From Planctomycetota bacterium (lineage in GTDB: Bacteria > Planctomycetota > UBA1135 > UBA2386): 25,802 nt of DNA. The DNA is taken from contig JAEUHU010000393.1 of NCBI GenBank assembly GCA_016793305.1, forward strand, positions 1 through 25,802, given 5' to 3'. Numbering within the stretch: the stretch's first letter is position 1; the number at the start of each line of letters is the position of its first letter. Made by a program: the position numbers and the translations under genes. The notes beneath the pieces were generated by a model that worked only from the letters and a program-made list of their open reading frames with translations, made no database searches and was not told where the DNA came from. Of the stretch, positions 15,038 to 23,350 are shown piece by piece.

Positions 15038-15916
15038 TCAGTTCGTCTCGAGCAACGACTGCGCCCGGCCGAGTGCCTGCTGCGACTCGACGGCAGGACG
15101 ATGGCGGGAGGCGCGACGCACGCAGCGCAGGTAGTGGCCCAGCACTTCGCGGTCGCCGAGGTCGCGCAGGTGTTCGCGCACCTGCTCGTGGCCGTTCGCC
15201 CGCAGGTGCCGAGCGCAGTCGCTCTTCGGCACGGTGCGGCCCGCGTTGTACGGATCGACCAGCACCGGCCGCACGCCGTGCAGGCGGACCAGGAAGTGGT
15301 CGGGCATCGCCACGCCGGACGCCGACAGGCCGGCCCAGCGCGCCACCAGCAGGTAGATCAGCGACAGGCTGACCGGCACGCCGACGCGCCGGTGCAGCAC
15401 CTGCTCGAGCAGCACGTGGTCGAGGTCGAGCACACTGGCGTCGCCGCCGCGCAGGCCGAGGCGGCCGTGCAACCGTTCGGCGAGCAGCCGCGCACAGGTC
15501 GGCAGGCTGCGGCCGGCGCACTCGAGGCGCAGCTCGAGCGCCTCGCGGCGCAGCATCGCCGCCAGCTCGCTCGCCTCGGGCACGAACGTGCGCACCATCT
15601 GCGACAGCAGCAGCGCCCCTTCGAGCAGCGGCGGTGCCGGGCTCTTGCCACCCTGGCCAAGCCGCAGGCGACCGAAGCGCCGCAGGCAGTCGGCGACCTC
15701 GAGCGAACGCAGGATCGCGCGGCAGCGCGATCGCACGCGCACCGAGTCGCATTCGGCCCCTTCGCGGAGCGGCGGCAGCGCCGCGTCGCCCCAGCGCAGC
15801 AGCGACGCACGCGCCGACTGCACGATCGGCCCGTGGTCGTCGCCGAGCAGCGCGATCGTCGCGGCGATCTCTGCCGGAGTCGGGCGCGACGGGGAGCTTC
15901 CGGACGGCTGGTTCAT
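15038..15916 (-). CDS. SirB1/transglutaminase-like family protein
   Basis: The 292-residue protein starts at ATG 15916. Residues about 110-240 carry the SirB1-type pattern: an LDHVLLEQVLHRRVGVPVSLSLIYLLVARWAG block, then GVAMPDHFLVRL and VLVDPYNAGR. This fold derives from transglutaminases, but the nucleophile position of active enzymes is replaced by serine (GVPVSLS), as in SirB1 proteins, so it is probably a non-catalytic binding version. An N-terminal helical segment (15-75) resembles HEAT-like repeats. No Shine-Dalgarno precedes the start. The 255 nt between here and the decarboxylase start holds no further gene that I can support. Confidence 0.85.
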   Translation of the reverse strand: MNQPSGSSPSRPTPAEIAATIALLGDDHGPIVQSARASLLRWGDAALPPLREGAECDSVRVRSRCRAILRSLEVADCLRRFGRLRLGQGGKSPAPPLLEGALLLSQMVRTFVPEASELAAMLRREALELRLECAGRSLPTCARLLAERLHGRLGLRGGDASVLDLDHVLLEQVLHRRVGVPVSLSLIYLLVARWAGLSASGVAMPDHFLVRLHGVRPVLVDPYNAGRTVPKSDCARHLRANGHEQVREHLRDLGDREVLGHYLRCVRRASRHRPAVESQQALGRAQSLLETN

Positions 15917-16171
15917 CGACGGTCGGGGCGACGTGGGATCCGCAGCAGAAGGTGCGGAGCATAGCCAACGCCACGCGACGTTCCCCTGCTTTCCCGCCCG
16001 ACTCGACGAGGATTCGCGACTCGACGAGCACCCCGCCGCCGCGCATCCTGCGGCCTCTCCGCGCCGGGCAGCGCGGAACCGCCGATCGCATCGCACGTGC
16101 TCGCGATCGGCACTCCACCAAGACGAGCACCGAGTCCCGTGAACCCGACGAACCGCAGCACGAACCTGTCG

Positions 16172-17584
16172 ATGGACCCCGAGGAATTCCGCCGGCTCGG
16201 CCACCGCGTCGTCGACTGGATCGCCGACTACCGCGCGACCGTCGCCGGTCGCCCCGTGCAGACGACCGTGCGCCCGGGCGACGTGCTGCGACGGCTGCCG
16301 AACAGCCCACCGGAGCAGCCGGAGGGCTTCGACGTGGTGCTGCAGGACCTCGAGCGCATCCTGCTGCCGGCGTCGTCGCACTGGCAGCACCCGGAGTTCT
16401 TCGCCTACTTCCCGTCGAACGGCGACCTCGCCGCGGTGCTCGGCGATTTCCTCGGCACCGGCCTCGGCGTGCTCGGCCTCGCCTGGCAGTCCGCCCCTGC
16501 GTTGACCGAACTCGAGCAGCGCGCCGTCGACTGGCTGCGGCAGCTCTCCGGACTCGCCGACGACTGGCGAGGCGTGCTGCAGGACACCGCGTCGACCAGC
16601 TCGCTGCTGGCGTTGCTGTGTGCGCGCGAACGCACCACCGGCCACGCCGCGACCCGCCAGGGCCTGCAGGACGGCGGCGCGCCGCTGGTCGTCTACACGA
16701 GCCGCGACGCGCACAGCTCGGTCGGCAAGGCGGCGCTGCTGGCCGGGTTCGGCCGCAAGCACGTGCGTGCGATCGACGTCGACGACGCACGGGCCATGCG
16801 CCCCGAGGCGCTGGCGCACGCGATCGCCGCCGATCGGGCCGCCGGCCGCCGGCCGTGCGCGATCGTCGCCACGTCGGGCACGACCGCGACCACCGCGATG
16901 GATCCGCTGGACGCCTGTGCGGACCTGGCCGCGGCCCACGGCTTGTGGCTGCACGTCGACGCGGCGATGGCCGGCTCGGCCCTGCTGCTGCCGGAGTGCC
17001 GCCCGGCGTTCGCCGGCATCGACCGCGCCGACTCGCTGGTGGTCAACCCGCACAAGTGGCTCGGCGTGTCGTTCGACTGCTCGGTCTACTACGTGCGCGA
17101 TCCGCAGCACCTGGTGCGCGTGATGAGCACCGACCCGAGCTACCTGCGCACCGCCGTCGACGCCGAGGTGTGCAACTTCCGCGACTGGGGCATCGCACTC
17201 GGGCGGCGGTTCCGCGCGCTGAAGCTGTGGGCGCTGCTGCGCACGCACGGCGCCGAGCGGTTGCGCGAACGCATGCGCCGCGACCTAGCCAACGCTCGCT
17301 GGCTCGCCGGCGAGGTCGCGGCGACCCCGCCATGGCGGGTGCTGACGCCGGTCGCGTTGCAGACGGTGTGCGTGCGCCACGAACCGCCCGGGCTCACCGG
17401 CGCGGAGCTCGATCGCCACACGCTCGCCTGGCTCGAACGACTGCACCGCACCGGCCACGCCTGGCTGACGCCGGCCCAGCTCGACGGCCGCTGGATGGTG
17501 CGCGTGTCGATCGGCGCGCTGACGACCGAACGGCAGCACGTGGCCGACCTGTGGCGCCGCATGCAGGACGCGGCGAACGGCTGA
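16172..17584 (+). CDS. Group II PLP-dependent decarboxylase (aromatic amino acid type)
   Basis: The 470-residue protein from ATG 16172 belongs to the AADC/tyrosine decarboxylase family. MDPEEFRRLGHRVVDWIADY is the usual N-terminus, and HPEFFAYFPS (73-82) is the family's substrate loop. H181 stacks on the cofactor, D263 (HVDAAMAG) pairs with the pyridine nitrogen, and K295 in NPHKW forms the Schiff base. C-terminal RALKLWALLRTHG is conserved. The reaction removes CO2 from an aromatic or related L-amino acid to give an amine. The precise substrate is not visible. Other starts (GTG 16139, GTG 16097) are possible and neither has a ribosome-binding site. Its stop is only 5 nt from that of the convergent histidine kinase. 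Confidence 0.92.
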   Translation: MDPEEFRRLGHRVVDWIADYRATVAGRPVQTTVRPGDVLRRLPNSPPEQPEGFDVVLQDLERILLPASSHWQHPEFFAYFPSNGDLAAVLGDFLGTGLGVLGLAWQSAPALTELEQRAVDWLRQLSGLADDWRGVLQDTASTSSLLALLCARERTTGHAATRQGLQDGGAPLVVYTSRDAHSSVGKAALLAGFGRKHVRAIDVDDARAMRPEALAHAIAADRAAGRRPCAIVATSGTTATTAMDPLDACADLAAAHGLWLHVDAAMAGSALLLPECRPAFAGIDRADSLVVNPHKWLGVSFDCSVYYVRDPQHLVRVMSTDPSYLRTAVDAEVCNFRDWGIALGRRFRALKLWALLRTHGAERLRERMRRDLANARWLAGEVAATPPWRVLTPVALQTVCVRHEPPGLTGAELDRHTLAWLERLHRTGHAWLTPAQLDGRWMVRVSIGALTTERQHVADLWRRMQDAANG

Positions 17585-17589
17585 GCGGT

Positions 17590-19416
17590 TCAGGTCGAAG
17601 CGACGCAGGTCGCACCGACCGGCGCCGCGGCCCCCTGCACAGCCGGCAGCACGACACGGAACACCGACCCACGCCCCAGCTCGCTGTCGAGTTCGATGCG
17701 CCCCTGATGCCGCTCGACGATGCTGCGCGCGAGCGTCAGGCCGAGCCCGGTGCCGTTCGCCTTGTCGGTCATCTGGTCGCGGCCGACCTGGCAGAACGGT
17801 TCGAAGATGCGTTCGCGATCGGCCTCCGCGATGCCGGGGCCTTGGTCCTCGATCTCGACCACCACCGAGCCGGAAGTCGCCGTGGCTCGCAACGCGACCC
17901 CACGATCGGGTGGACTGAACTTCGTCGCGTTGTCGACGAGTCGCCCCCAGACCTCGACCAGCCTGGATGCGCAGCCGAGCACGATCGGCAACCCGTCGGC
18001 GATCGACAGGTCGAGCCGAGCCCGCTGCGGCAGCGGCAGCCCGTCGACCGCATGGCGCAGCGTCTCGGCGACGTCGACCGGCTCGAGCGGCCAGGTCGCG
18101 GTCGAACCGAGCTCGAGCACGTCGTCGACCAGGGCCGCGAGGCGCAGGGCCCCGCGGTGCGCGATCGCGGCGAACTCGGTGCGCGCCGCGTCGTCGACCC
18201 CTTCGCGTTGCGCCAGGATCTCGGCGGCGCCGAGGATCTCGGTCATCGGCGTGCGGAACTCGTGCGATACGTTGGTGACGAACTCGGCCTTCGCCTGGGC
18301 CGCGGCCAGCGCCGCGTCGCGCGACGCCACCAGCTCCCGTTCGGCCTGTTCGCGCCGCAGCCGGCTCTCGCGCAGCTGTCCGGTCATGTGGTCGAACGCG
18401 GCCCCGAGTTCGCCGAACTCGTCGCGGTTCCGCAGCTCCACGCGCGCCTCCAGATCGCCACCGGCGACCCGATGCGTCGCGTCGCGGAGCCGCACGATCG
18501 GCTCGATCGTGCGCTGCATCTGCCGCAGGCTCGCGAACAGCACCAGCAGCAGCGTGCAGGCAGCGGTCAGCAGGAACGTGCGGGCGAACGACTCGCCGAC
18601 CGCCAAGGCCTCGTGCGCCGGACGCGACTGCACGACCAACAGGTCGAGGCGGTACTGCGGACGCAGGAACACGTGCCAGGAACGCGCCAGGTGCGCGATG
18701 CCGTCGACCTGCCAGGCGATCGTGCGCGCGGCGGACCGCAGCGAAGCCCCGGTTCGCAGCGGTGCTGGGTCCGGCGGCGTGCGCATCGTCGAGAACAGCT
18801 GCCGCCACTCGGCGTCGAACACGGCGACCTCGCAGCCGGCCCCACGCAGCTCCTCGGGATCGAACAGCCAGTTGGCGCGGATCGTCGCCGCCACCTGAGC
18901 CCGCTCCGGCGCGTTCGTGTCGAGGGCTCGCACCATCACCAACGCCCCGGCCGCGTGCACCACGCGCACGATCGGCCGACCCGACCGGAGGTGCTCCAGC
19001 TCGGCGCCGTCCCACGGCGACAACGGCACCGGCAGGCCACCGGCCAGCGATTGCACGCGCTCGCCCTCGAGCAGCCACACGGCAGCACACCGGTCGCCGA
19101 CGTGCCGATCGAGCGTGCGGTCGACGCCGGTGCCGGAGGCAGTCCAACGCTGCGTCCACTCGGCCGCCAGCGTCAGGTCGCCCGCCACCTGGCTCAGCCG
19201 CGCGGCGAGCCCCATGCCGGCGGTCTTCGCCCCTTCGTGCAACGACGCTTCGAGGTCGGCATGGGTCTGTTGGTGGACCGCGTGCAGCACGAGCCACGCG
19301 AACAGCAGCAACGGCAACAGCGCACAGCCGGTGAACAGCAGCACGAGCCGGCGACCGATGCGCGTCGTCAGCACACCGCTCGCGGTGATCACCGGCACCG
19401 GCCCGGGACCGTTCAT
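17590..19416 (-). CDS. Membrane sensor histidine kinase (HAMP, HisKA, HATPase)
   Basis: The 608-residue protein has TM1 at about 23-46, a periplasmic sensing region (47-276) of unknown fold and TM2 at about 279-298. A HAMP linker follows (about 300-350, EPIVRLRDATHRVAGGDLEARV), then an H-box with the phosphoacceptor H385 in VSHEFRTPM. The N-box reads RLVDNATKFSP, the G1 box DQGPGIAE, the F box FEPF and the G2 box GTGLGLTLA. It would phosphorylate a response regulator in response to an envelope signal. No response regulator is present in the window, so the partner is elsewhere. Its start overlaps the stop of the HAMP-like gene upstream (ATGA), and the pseudopilin gene lies before that, pointing to a signal related to this envelope locus. 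Confidence 0.94.
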   Translation of the reverse strand: MNGPGPVPVITASGVLTTRIGRRLVLLFTGCALLPLLLFAWLVLHAVHQQTHADLEASLHEGAKTAGMGLAARLSQVAGDLTLAAEWTQRWTASGTGVDRTLDRHVGDRCAAVWLLEGERVQSLAGGLPVPLSPWDGAELEHLRSGRPIVRVVHAAGALVMVRALDTNAPERAQVAATIRANWLFDPEELRGAGCEVAVFDAEWRQLFSTMRTPPDPAPLRTGASLRSAARTIAWQVDGIAHLARSWHVFLRPQYRLDLLVVQSRPAHEALAVGESFARTFLLTAACTLLLVLFASLRQMQRTIEPIVRLRDATHRVAGGDLEARVELRNRDEFGELGAAFDHMTGQLRESRLRREQAERELVASRDAALAAAQAKAEFVTNVSHEFRTPMTEILGAAEILAQREGVDDAARTEFAAIAHRGALRLAALVDDVLELGSTATWPLEPVDVAETLRHAVDGLPLPQRARLDLSIADGLPIVLGCASRLVEVWGRLVDNATKFSPPDRGVALRATATSGSVVVEIEDQGPGIAEADRERIFEPFCQVGRDQMTDKANGTGLGLTLARSIVERHQGRIELDSELGRGSVFRVVLPAVQGAAAPVGATCVAST

Positions 19417-20048
19417 GCCCGACCCTCCCCCGGTCCGACCAGCGCCGTCTCACCAGCCGGCAGCAACACGAGCTCGTCGCCCGCGTCGATCGGCCGGAAC
19501 GCGTCCACGGCCTGTTCGAGCTCCTGGCTCGCCGAGCGAAGCCCCTGCAAGGCGACCGCCGGCACGACCGTGCCGAGTGCCTCCAGCTCGCGCCGCAGGT
19601 CCCGTTGCGCCCTGCGGATCGCCTCGACTCGTTCGCCGACCCCGGCGACCGCCGCGTTCAGACAAGCGACCTCCTCCTGCAGGTAGTCGCCGTCGCGTGT
19701 GCGCAGCGCGTTCGGCAGGCGCCCGGCCGCCAACCAGCGCAGGTTGCGCTTGTAGCGCACCAACGGGCCGGCGATGCGATGCGAGAAACGGATCGCACCG
19801 AACACCACGATCACCGCGCACGCGAGCGCCAGCACCCAGAAGCGCTCGTGCATGTAGAGCATCACGATCGCCTGCTCTTCGAAGCCGACGGCGCCGCTGC
19901 GATCGCCGAGGTCCCACAGCAGCGGCACGAAGATGCCCCCGCTGATCGTCACCAGCAGCAACAGCCCGTAGAGCAGCCCGTGCAGACACAGGCTGCCCTG
20001 GAGCTTCCAGTCGACGATGTAGCGGCGGCGAAGGAAGGTGCGGCGCAT
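19413..20048 (-). CDS. Two-TM protein with solitary HAMP-like domain (second copy)
   Basis: The protein has 211 residues: a basic start (MRRTFLRRRYIVDWKLQ), TM1 at 22-44, a loop of about 25 residues, TM2 at 68-88, and a HAMP-like region (about 90-136) with RIAGPLVRYKRNLRWLAAG and RTRDGDYLQEEV. After it comes a helical stretch rich in Arg/Glu (137-160) and an acidic/hydrophobic tail. It matches the protein at 1687-2175 in order of parts and in the GP..R....LR and GD.LQ positions. There is no kinase or methyl-accepting domain. Because its stop overlaps the histidine kinase start, it may form a signalling pair with it. It starts 1 nt after the stop of the pseudopilin gene. Confidence 0.85.
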   Translation of the reverse strand: MRRTFLRRRYIVDWKLQGSLCLHGLLYGLLLLVTISGGIFVPLLWDLGDRSGAVGFEEQAIVMLYMHERFWVLALACAVIVVFGAIRFSHRIAGPLVRYKRNLRWLAAGRLPNALRTRDGDYLQEEVACLNAAVAGVGERVEAIRRAQRDLRRELEALGTVVPAVALQGLRSASQELEQAVDAFRPIDAGDELVLLPAGETALVGPGEGRA

Positions 20049-20049
20049 C

Positions 20050-20766
20050 TCAGTACTCCGAGGCCACTCCGAAGTAGCCGCCGTTGTTCGCCCGGATCAC
20101 GTCGTCGTTGCCCAGCTTGTCGCCGAGCGACACCGCGGTGGCGACATCGGGCCCGAGGCTGAACAGGTCGTAGTCGGTGTTCAGCGGGAACAGGTAGCGA
20201 TCGCGGCGCCTGGTCGTCTCGACCGGGACCTCGGTGAACAGGCTCGACGGGCCCTCGGTCACGGGAGCGTCGACGAAGCCACGCACCTGGTTGGTCACCA
20301 TGCGCACCATCTCGTCGTAGCCGTAGCGTTCCTCCCACGAGGAGAGCGTGCCGGCGCCGAGCATCTTCAAGCCCATGGCCATCACGTCGGGGTCCGCCTC
20401 GGGCTTGGCCGGCTTGACCGCGTCGGGGTCGACGAGCCCCGCCTCGACCGCCCAGGTCAGGCCGTCGCCGGTGCCCGCGGCGTAGTTGAGGAAGCAGTAC
20501 GGCGTGCCCCACGGGTCGCGCTTGCCGCCGAACCCGACCTGCACGAGGCTCAACGGGAGCTGGCCGGAGTTCGCCGCCGAGAAGGTGGCGATCGCGTTGG
20601 CGATGGTGACCAGCTCGTGGCGGGCCTTGCCGACCCGCGCGGTGCGCAGGGCCGCCTGGTAGTTGGGCACGCCGATGGTCGCGACGATCGCCAGGATGGC
20701 GACGACGATCATCAGCTCCAGCAGCGTGAAGCCACTGTCGCCACCAACACCTCCTCGACCGCGCAT
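20050..20766 (-). CDS. GspG-like type II pseudopilin / prepilin with inserted segment
   Basis: The 238-residue protein has the type IV prepilin signal: a 12-residue leader ending in glycine, then cleavage before F13 with the conserved E at +5 (FTLLELMIVVAIL). The pseudopilin core continues to GKRDPWGTPY (81-90), and the C-terminus has YDLFSLGPD and NDDVIRANNGGY, typical of GspG of type II secretion. Between these lies an insert of about 95 residues (98-188) not normally in GspG, which is about 140 long. The upstream 182 nt to tRNA-Leu contain nothing I can support as a gene. It is the first gene of a three-gene run with the HAMP-like protein and histidine kinase, so the prepilin may report on, or be regulated by, that pair. 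No other secretion genes are present. Confidence 0.93.
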   Translation of the reverse strand: MRGRGGVGGDSGFTLLELMIVVAILAIVATIGVPNYQAALRTARVGKARHELVTIANAIATFSAANSGQLPLSLVQVGFGGKRDPWGTPYCFLNYAAGTGDGLTWAVEAGLVDPDAVKPAKPEADPDVMAMGLKMLGAGTLSSWEERYGYDEMVRMVTNQVRGFVDAPVTEGPSSLFTEVPVETTRRRDRYLFPLNTDYDLFSLGPDVATAVSLGDKLGNDDVIRANNGGYFGVASEY

Positions 20767-20948
20767 GGGCTGGCTATCGAGCGCGGCACGGCCCTGGGCT
20801 TTAGGGAAGATCCCCTGCCAAGGGCGCCATCACGACCCTGCCCGAGGAACGAGCAATTCGGGCGGCCGGGCGGCAGTCGGGCGGTCGTCGCCGGGATCGG
20901 CGCGGCCCGTCGAACCAGCCTCCGAGAAGCGTTCCACCTCCGAGGAAG

Positions 20949-21036
20949 TGGTGCCCAGGACAGGATTTGAACCTGCAAGCCCTTTTGGGGCGCTAGCACC
21001 TCAAGCTAGTGCGTCTGCCAATTCCGCCACCTGGGC
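20949..21036 (-). tRNA. tRNA-Leu (anticodon GAG)
   Basis: The 88-nt gene on the minus strand has the acceptor stem GCCCAGG/CCTGGGC, a D-loop, and the anticodon stem CTAGC/GCTAG around loop TTGAGGT, giving GAG (codon CUC, leucine). It has the long variable arm of class II tRNAs (GCCC/GGGC stem around an AAAA-containing loop), a T-arm with TTCAAAT, and an encoded CCA. It sits between the pseudopilin operon and the 715-residue anchored-protein gene, all on the minus strand. Confidence 0.97.
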
Positions 21037-21099
21037 GTTCTCGGGGGCGGGGACAGTAGCAGCCGGCCCGTCGATTTCAACCCTCGGCCCTGGGCCAGC

Positions 21100-23247
21100 T
21101 CACCGCAGCATCGGCACGATCCGCGCCTGGAAGCGGATGTAGTTGTTCTCGAGCTCGAGCTGCAGGCACGCCGAACGCAGCATCTGGGCGAAGCTGCGCA
21201 ACTGCTGCATCTGCGCCCGGTCTTCGGCGGTGAAGCTGGTGCGGGCCTGGAGCCACTGCTGGCGCAGGTAGTTGGTCACCGCCACCTCGAACTCACCGCC
21301 GGGTTCGGTCATCGACCGTTCCATGCTGGCCTTGCTCGGATACCGCGCGAACTGCGTCCGCCGCACCGTCTCCTCCGCCGCCGGCCGGTTCTCCATCATC
21401 CACACCGGATCGGCCTGCTCGCTCGACGAGTCGGCGAAGCCGATGTAGTCGTCGACCAACGGCAGCACCTTCTGGCCGTCGACCCAGACCAGGCCGTTCA
21501 GCGAGCTGGCCAGCTCGCTGCGGTCGGGGTCGCCTTCGAACGCCCGCCACTCGTCGGAGTCGCGCAGGGAGCGGGCGCCGGTCACCTGTGAGTACTTGGT
21601 GCGCAGGATGTCGCGCACCAGCGGCCCCGAGTTGGACAGCACGAAGAAGTCGTTGAAGACGATCATCGCCAGCTCGCCGGTGCCGGGGATCAGCGGCTGG
21701 GTGAACTCGGTGACCGGTTCCTGCAGGCGCTGGTTGCCGAACCGGACCGGCAGGTGCCAGACGTTCTGGAAGCGGAACGTCTGGTAGTTGGTGCGCAACA
21801 TCGTCACCAGTTCCTCGAGCAGCGGCTGGGCGCGCGGCTGCAACCAGAACACCCACGCGACCTGCGGCACGGGCGACTTCGCGGTCACCGGCACCATCAA
21901 CCGGCCGTTCTCGTCGCGCGACATGTCGGGCTCGTTCTTGCGGAACACGAAGCCGGTGCGCGGCAGGAGTGCCAGCTGCAGGCGACCGATCAGGTCGCGC
22001 ATGTCGGTCAGCTGGGTGCCCTGGAAGGTCACGCGCCGCATCGCATCGTCGATCAGCGTCTTCTCGTCCTCCTCGAGCGCATCGAACATCGCGTGCAGGA
22101 ACTCGCCGGCCGGCATGCGCAGCGCCGCCGCCGCACACGCCGACTCGGGAACCATGCCGAGGAACGGATCGAGCCAGCGCTGCCGCGGCGCCTGCTCGGC
22201 CTTGTAGAAGCTGCTCTGGAAGGCGCTGTGCTCCTTGCTGTTCAGCTCGACCTGACCGGTCGCGACCAGGCTGTCCTTGCCGAACAGGAAGGCGCCGGTC
22301 AGCACCTGCCAGCCGCGCAGGTTCAGGAAGCTGGCGAGCACCCGCTCGTTCATGCTGTCCTTGGCGTTGCGATTCGGCCAGCCGGCGGCGAACCGGCGGA
22401 AGCCGTCGAAGGCGTTCGGCTCGAGCACGAAGTCGATCGCGTTCGCCTGTTCGAGGCCGTGCACGTCGACCCAACGGGCGATGCGCTTCTGCGCGCCGTC
22501 GACGTAGGCGGCCATCACGCCGATCGGTTCCTCGTCGCGGCTGCCGAGCAGCAGCTGCCGCCCCTGGTCGAGCAGTCGCGGGTGGTTTCCGACCATCAGC
22601 AGGTCGAGGTGGCGGTCGATGTAGAGCGGCGACTGCAGCCCCGGCAGCTTGACCACGAGGCGCTCGCCGTCGTTGCTCACGTCGACGCCGTTCTTCTGCA
22701 GCTGCCCCTGGACGAGCCCGAACCCGGCGAGGCCGTGCAGGGCCTTCACCCGCCAGCTGACGCGCGCGTAGAAGCACCACCACGGCTCGGCGAGCGGTCG
22801 CGCCGGTTGCTGGCCGTAGTCCTGCTCGTAGCCGGCGAACATGACCTCCTTGCCGAGCACGTCGCGCAACAGGTCGAGGTAGCCGCCAGACTGGTCGCGC
22901 AGCTGCGCCACGGCCTCGCGGGCCTGCTGCACCGAGCGGTCGAGGCCCTCACGCTTCCAGCGCTGGCCGAGCGCCCCTTCCTGCAGACCGCGGAAGCCGG
23001 GCGCCTCGGCCAGTTCGGCCCAGAACCGCGGCTCGGGGAACTCGGCGAAGTCGTCGGCGAGCCGCTCCTTGTGCACGAAGAAGTTGACGCCGCGCGGCAC
23101 CACGTCGCGCAGTTCGACCACGCTGCCCTCGAACGGGTTGAACACGAACGCGGAGACGAACATGAACAGCAGCAGCCCGACGACGAGCACGCTGATCCCC
23201 AGGGTCCGCCAGATCCGGCGCCTCGGCTTGGACTTCGACTTGGCCAT
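21100..23247 (-). CDS. Large membrane-anchored protein of unknown function
   Basis: The 715-residue protein starts at ATG 23247. The start is basic (MAKSKSKPRRR), one transmembrane helix covers about 15-37, and the rest is predicted to be extracytoplasmic. The body is a mixture of helix and strand segments, with VVPRGVNFFVHKERLADDF near the beginning, repeated patterns such as SPLYIDRHLDLLMVGN, and a C-terminal helix-rich end. There is no recognisable catalytic motif and few cysteines. The size and single anchor suggest an exported domain of the inner membrane. Its 5' end faces the aminotransferase gene across 103 nt, and its stop lies 63 nt before the tRNA-Leu gene on the same strand. I do not recognise the family. 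Confidence 0.85.
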   Translation of the reverse strand: MAKSKSKPRRRIWRTLGISVLVVGLLLFMFVSAFVFNPFEGSVVELRDVVPRGVNFFVHKERLADDFAEFPEPRFWAELAEAPGFRGLQEGALGQRWKREGLDRSVQQAREAVAQLRDQSGGYLDLLRDVLGKEVMFAGYEQDYGQQPARPLAEPWWCFYARVSWRVKALHGLAGFGLVQGQLQKNGVDVSNDGERLVVKLPGLQSPLYIDRHLDLLMVGNHPRLLDQGRQLLLGSRDEEPIGVMAAYVDGAQKRIARWVDVHGLEQANAIDFVLEPNAFDGFRRFAAGWPNRNAKDSMNERVLASFLNLRGWQVLTGAFLFGKDSLVATGQVELNSKEHSAFQSSFYKAEQAPRQRWLDPFLGMVPESACAAAALRMPAGEFLHAMFDALEEDEKTLIDDAMRRVTFQGTQLTDMRDLIGRLQLALLPRTGFVFRKNEPDMSRDENGRLMVPVTAKSPVPQVAWVFWLQPRAQPLLEELVTMLRTNYQTFRFQNVWHLPVRFGNQRLQEPVTEFTQPLIPGTGELAMIVFNDFFVLSNSGPLVRDILRTKYSQVTGARSLRDSDEWRAFEGDPDRSELASSLNGLVWVDGQKVLPLVDDYIGFADSSSEQADPVWMMENRPAAEETVRRTQFARYPSKASMERSMTEPGGEFEVAVTNYLRQQWLQARTSFTAEDRAQMQQLRSFAQMLRSACLQLELENNYIRFQARIVPMLR

Positions 23248-23350
23248 TCGCGGTGCAACGTAGCGGGTCGAGCCCGGCGTTTCCGTGCGCGGATGCGACG
23301 GAGTGCACGCGTTTGCCTTCCCGCGGACGGCGCGTTCTACTGCGCGGCCC

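Noticed and set aside
15634..19686. Very long plus-strand open frame of over 1,300 codons
   Set aside because: High GC content removes stop codons. The frame crosses the decarboxylase and histidine kinase genes, whose motifs lie in other frames.
20949..21036. tRNA-Leu as an integration site of a mobile element
   Set aside because: No integrase, direct repeat of the tRNA end or other mobile-element signature is visible on either side.
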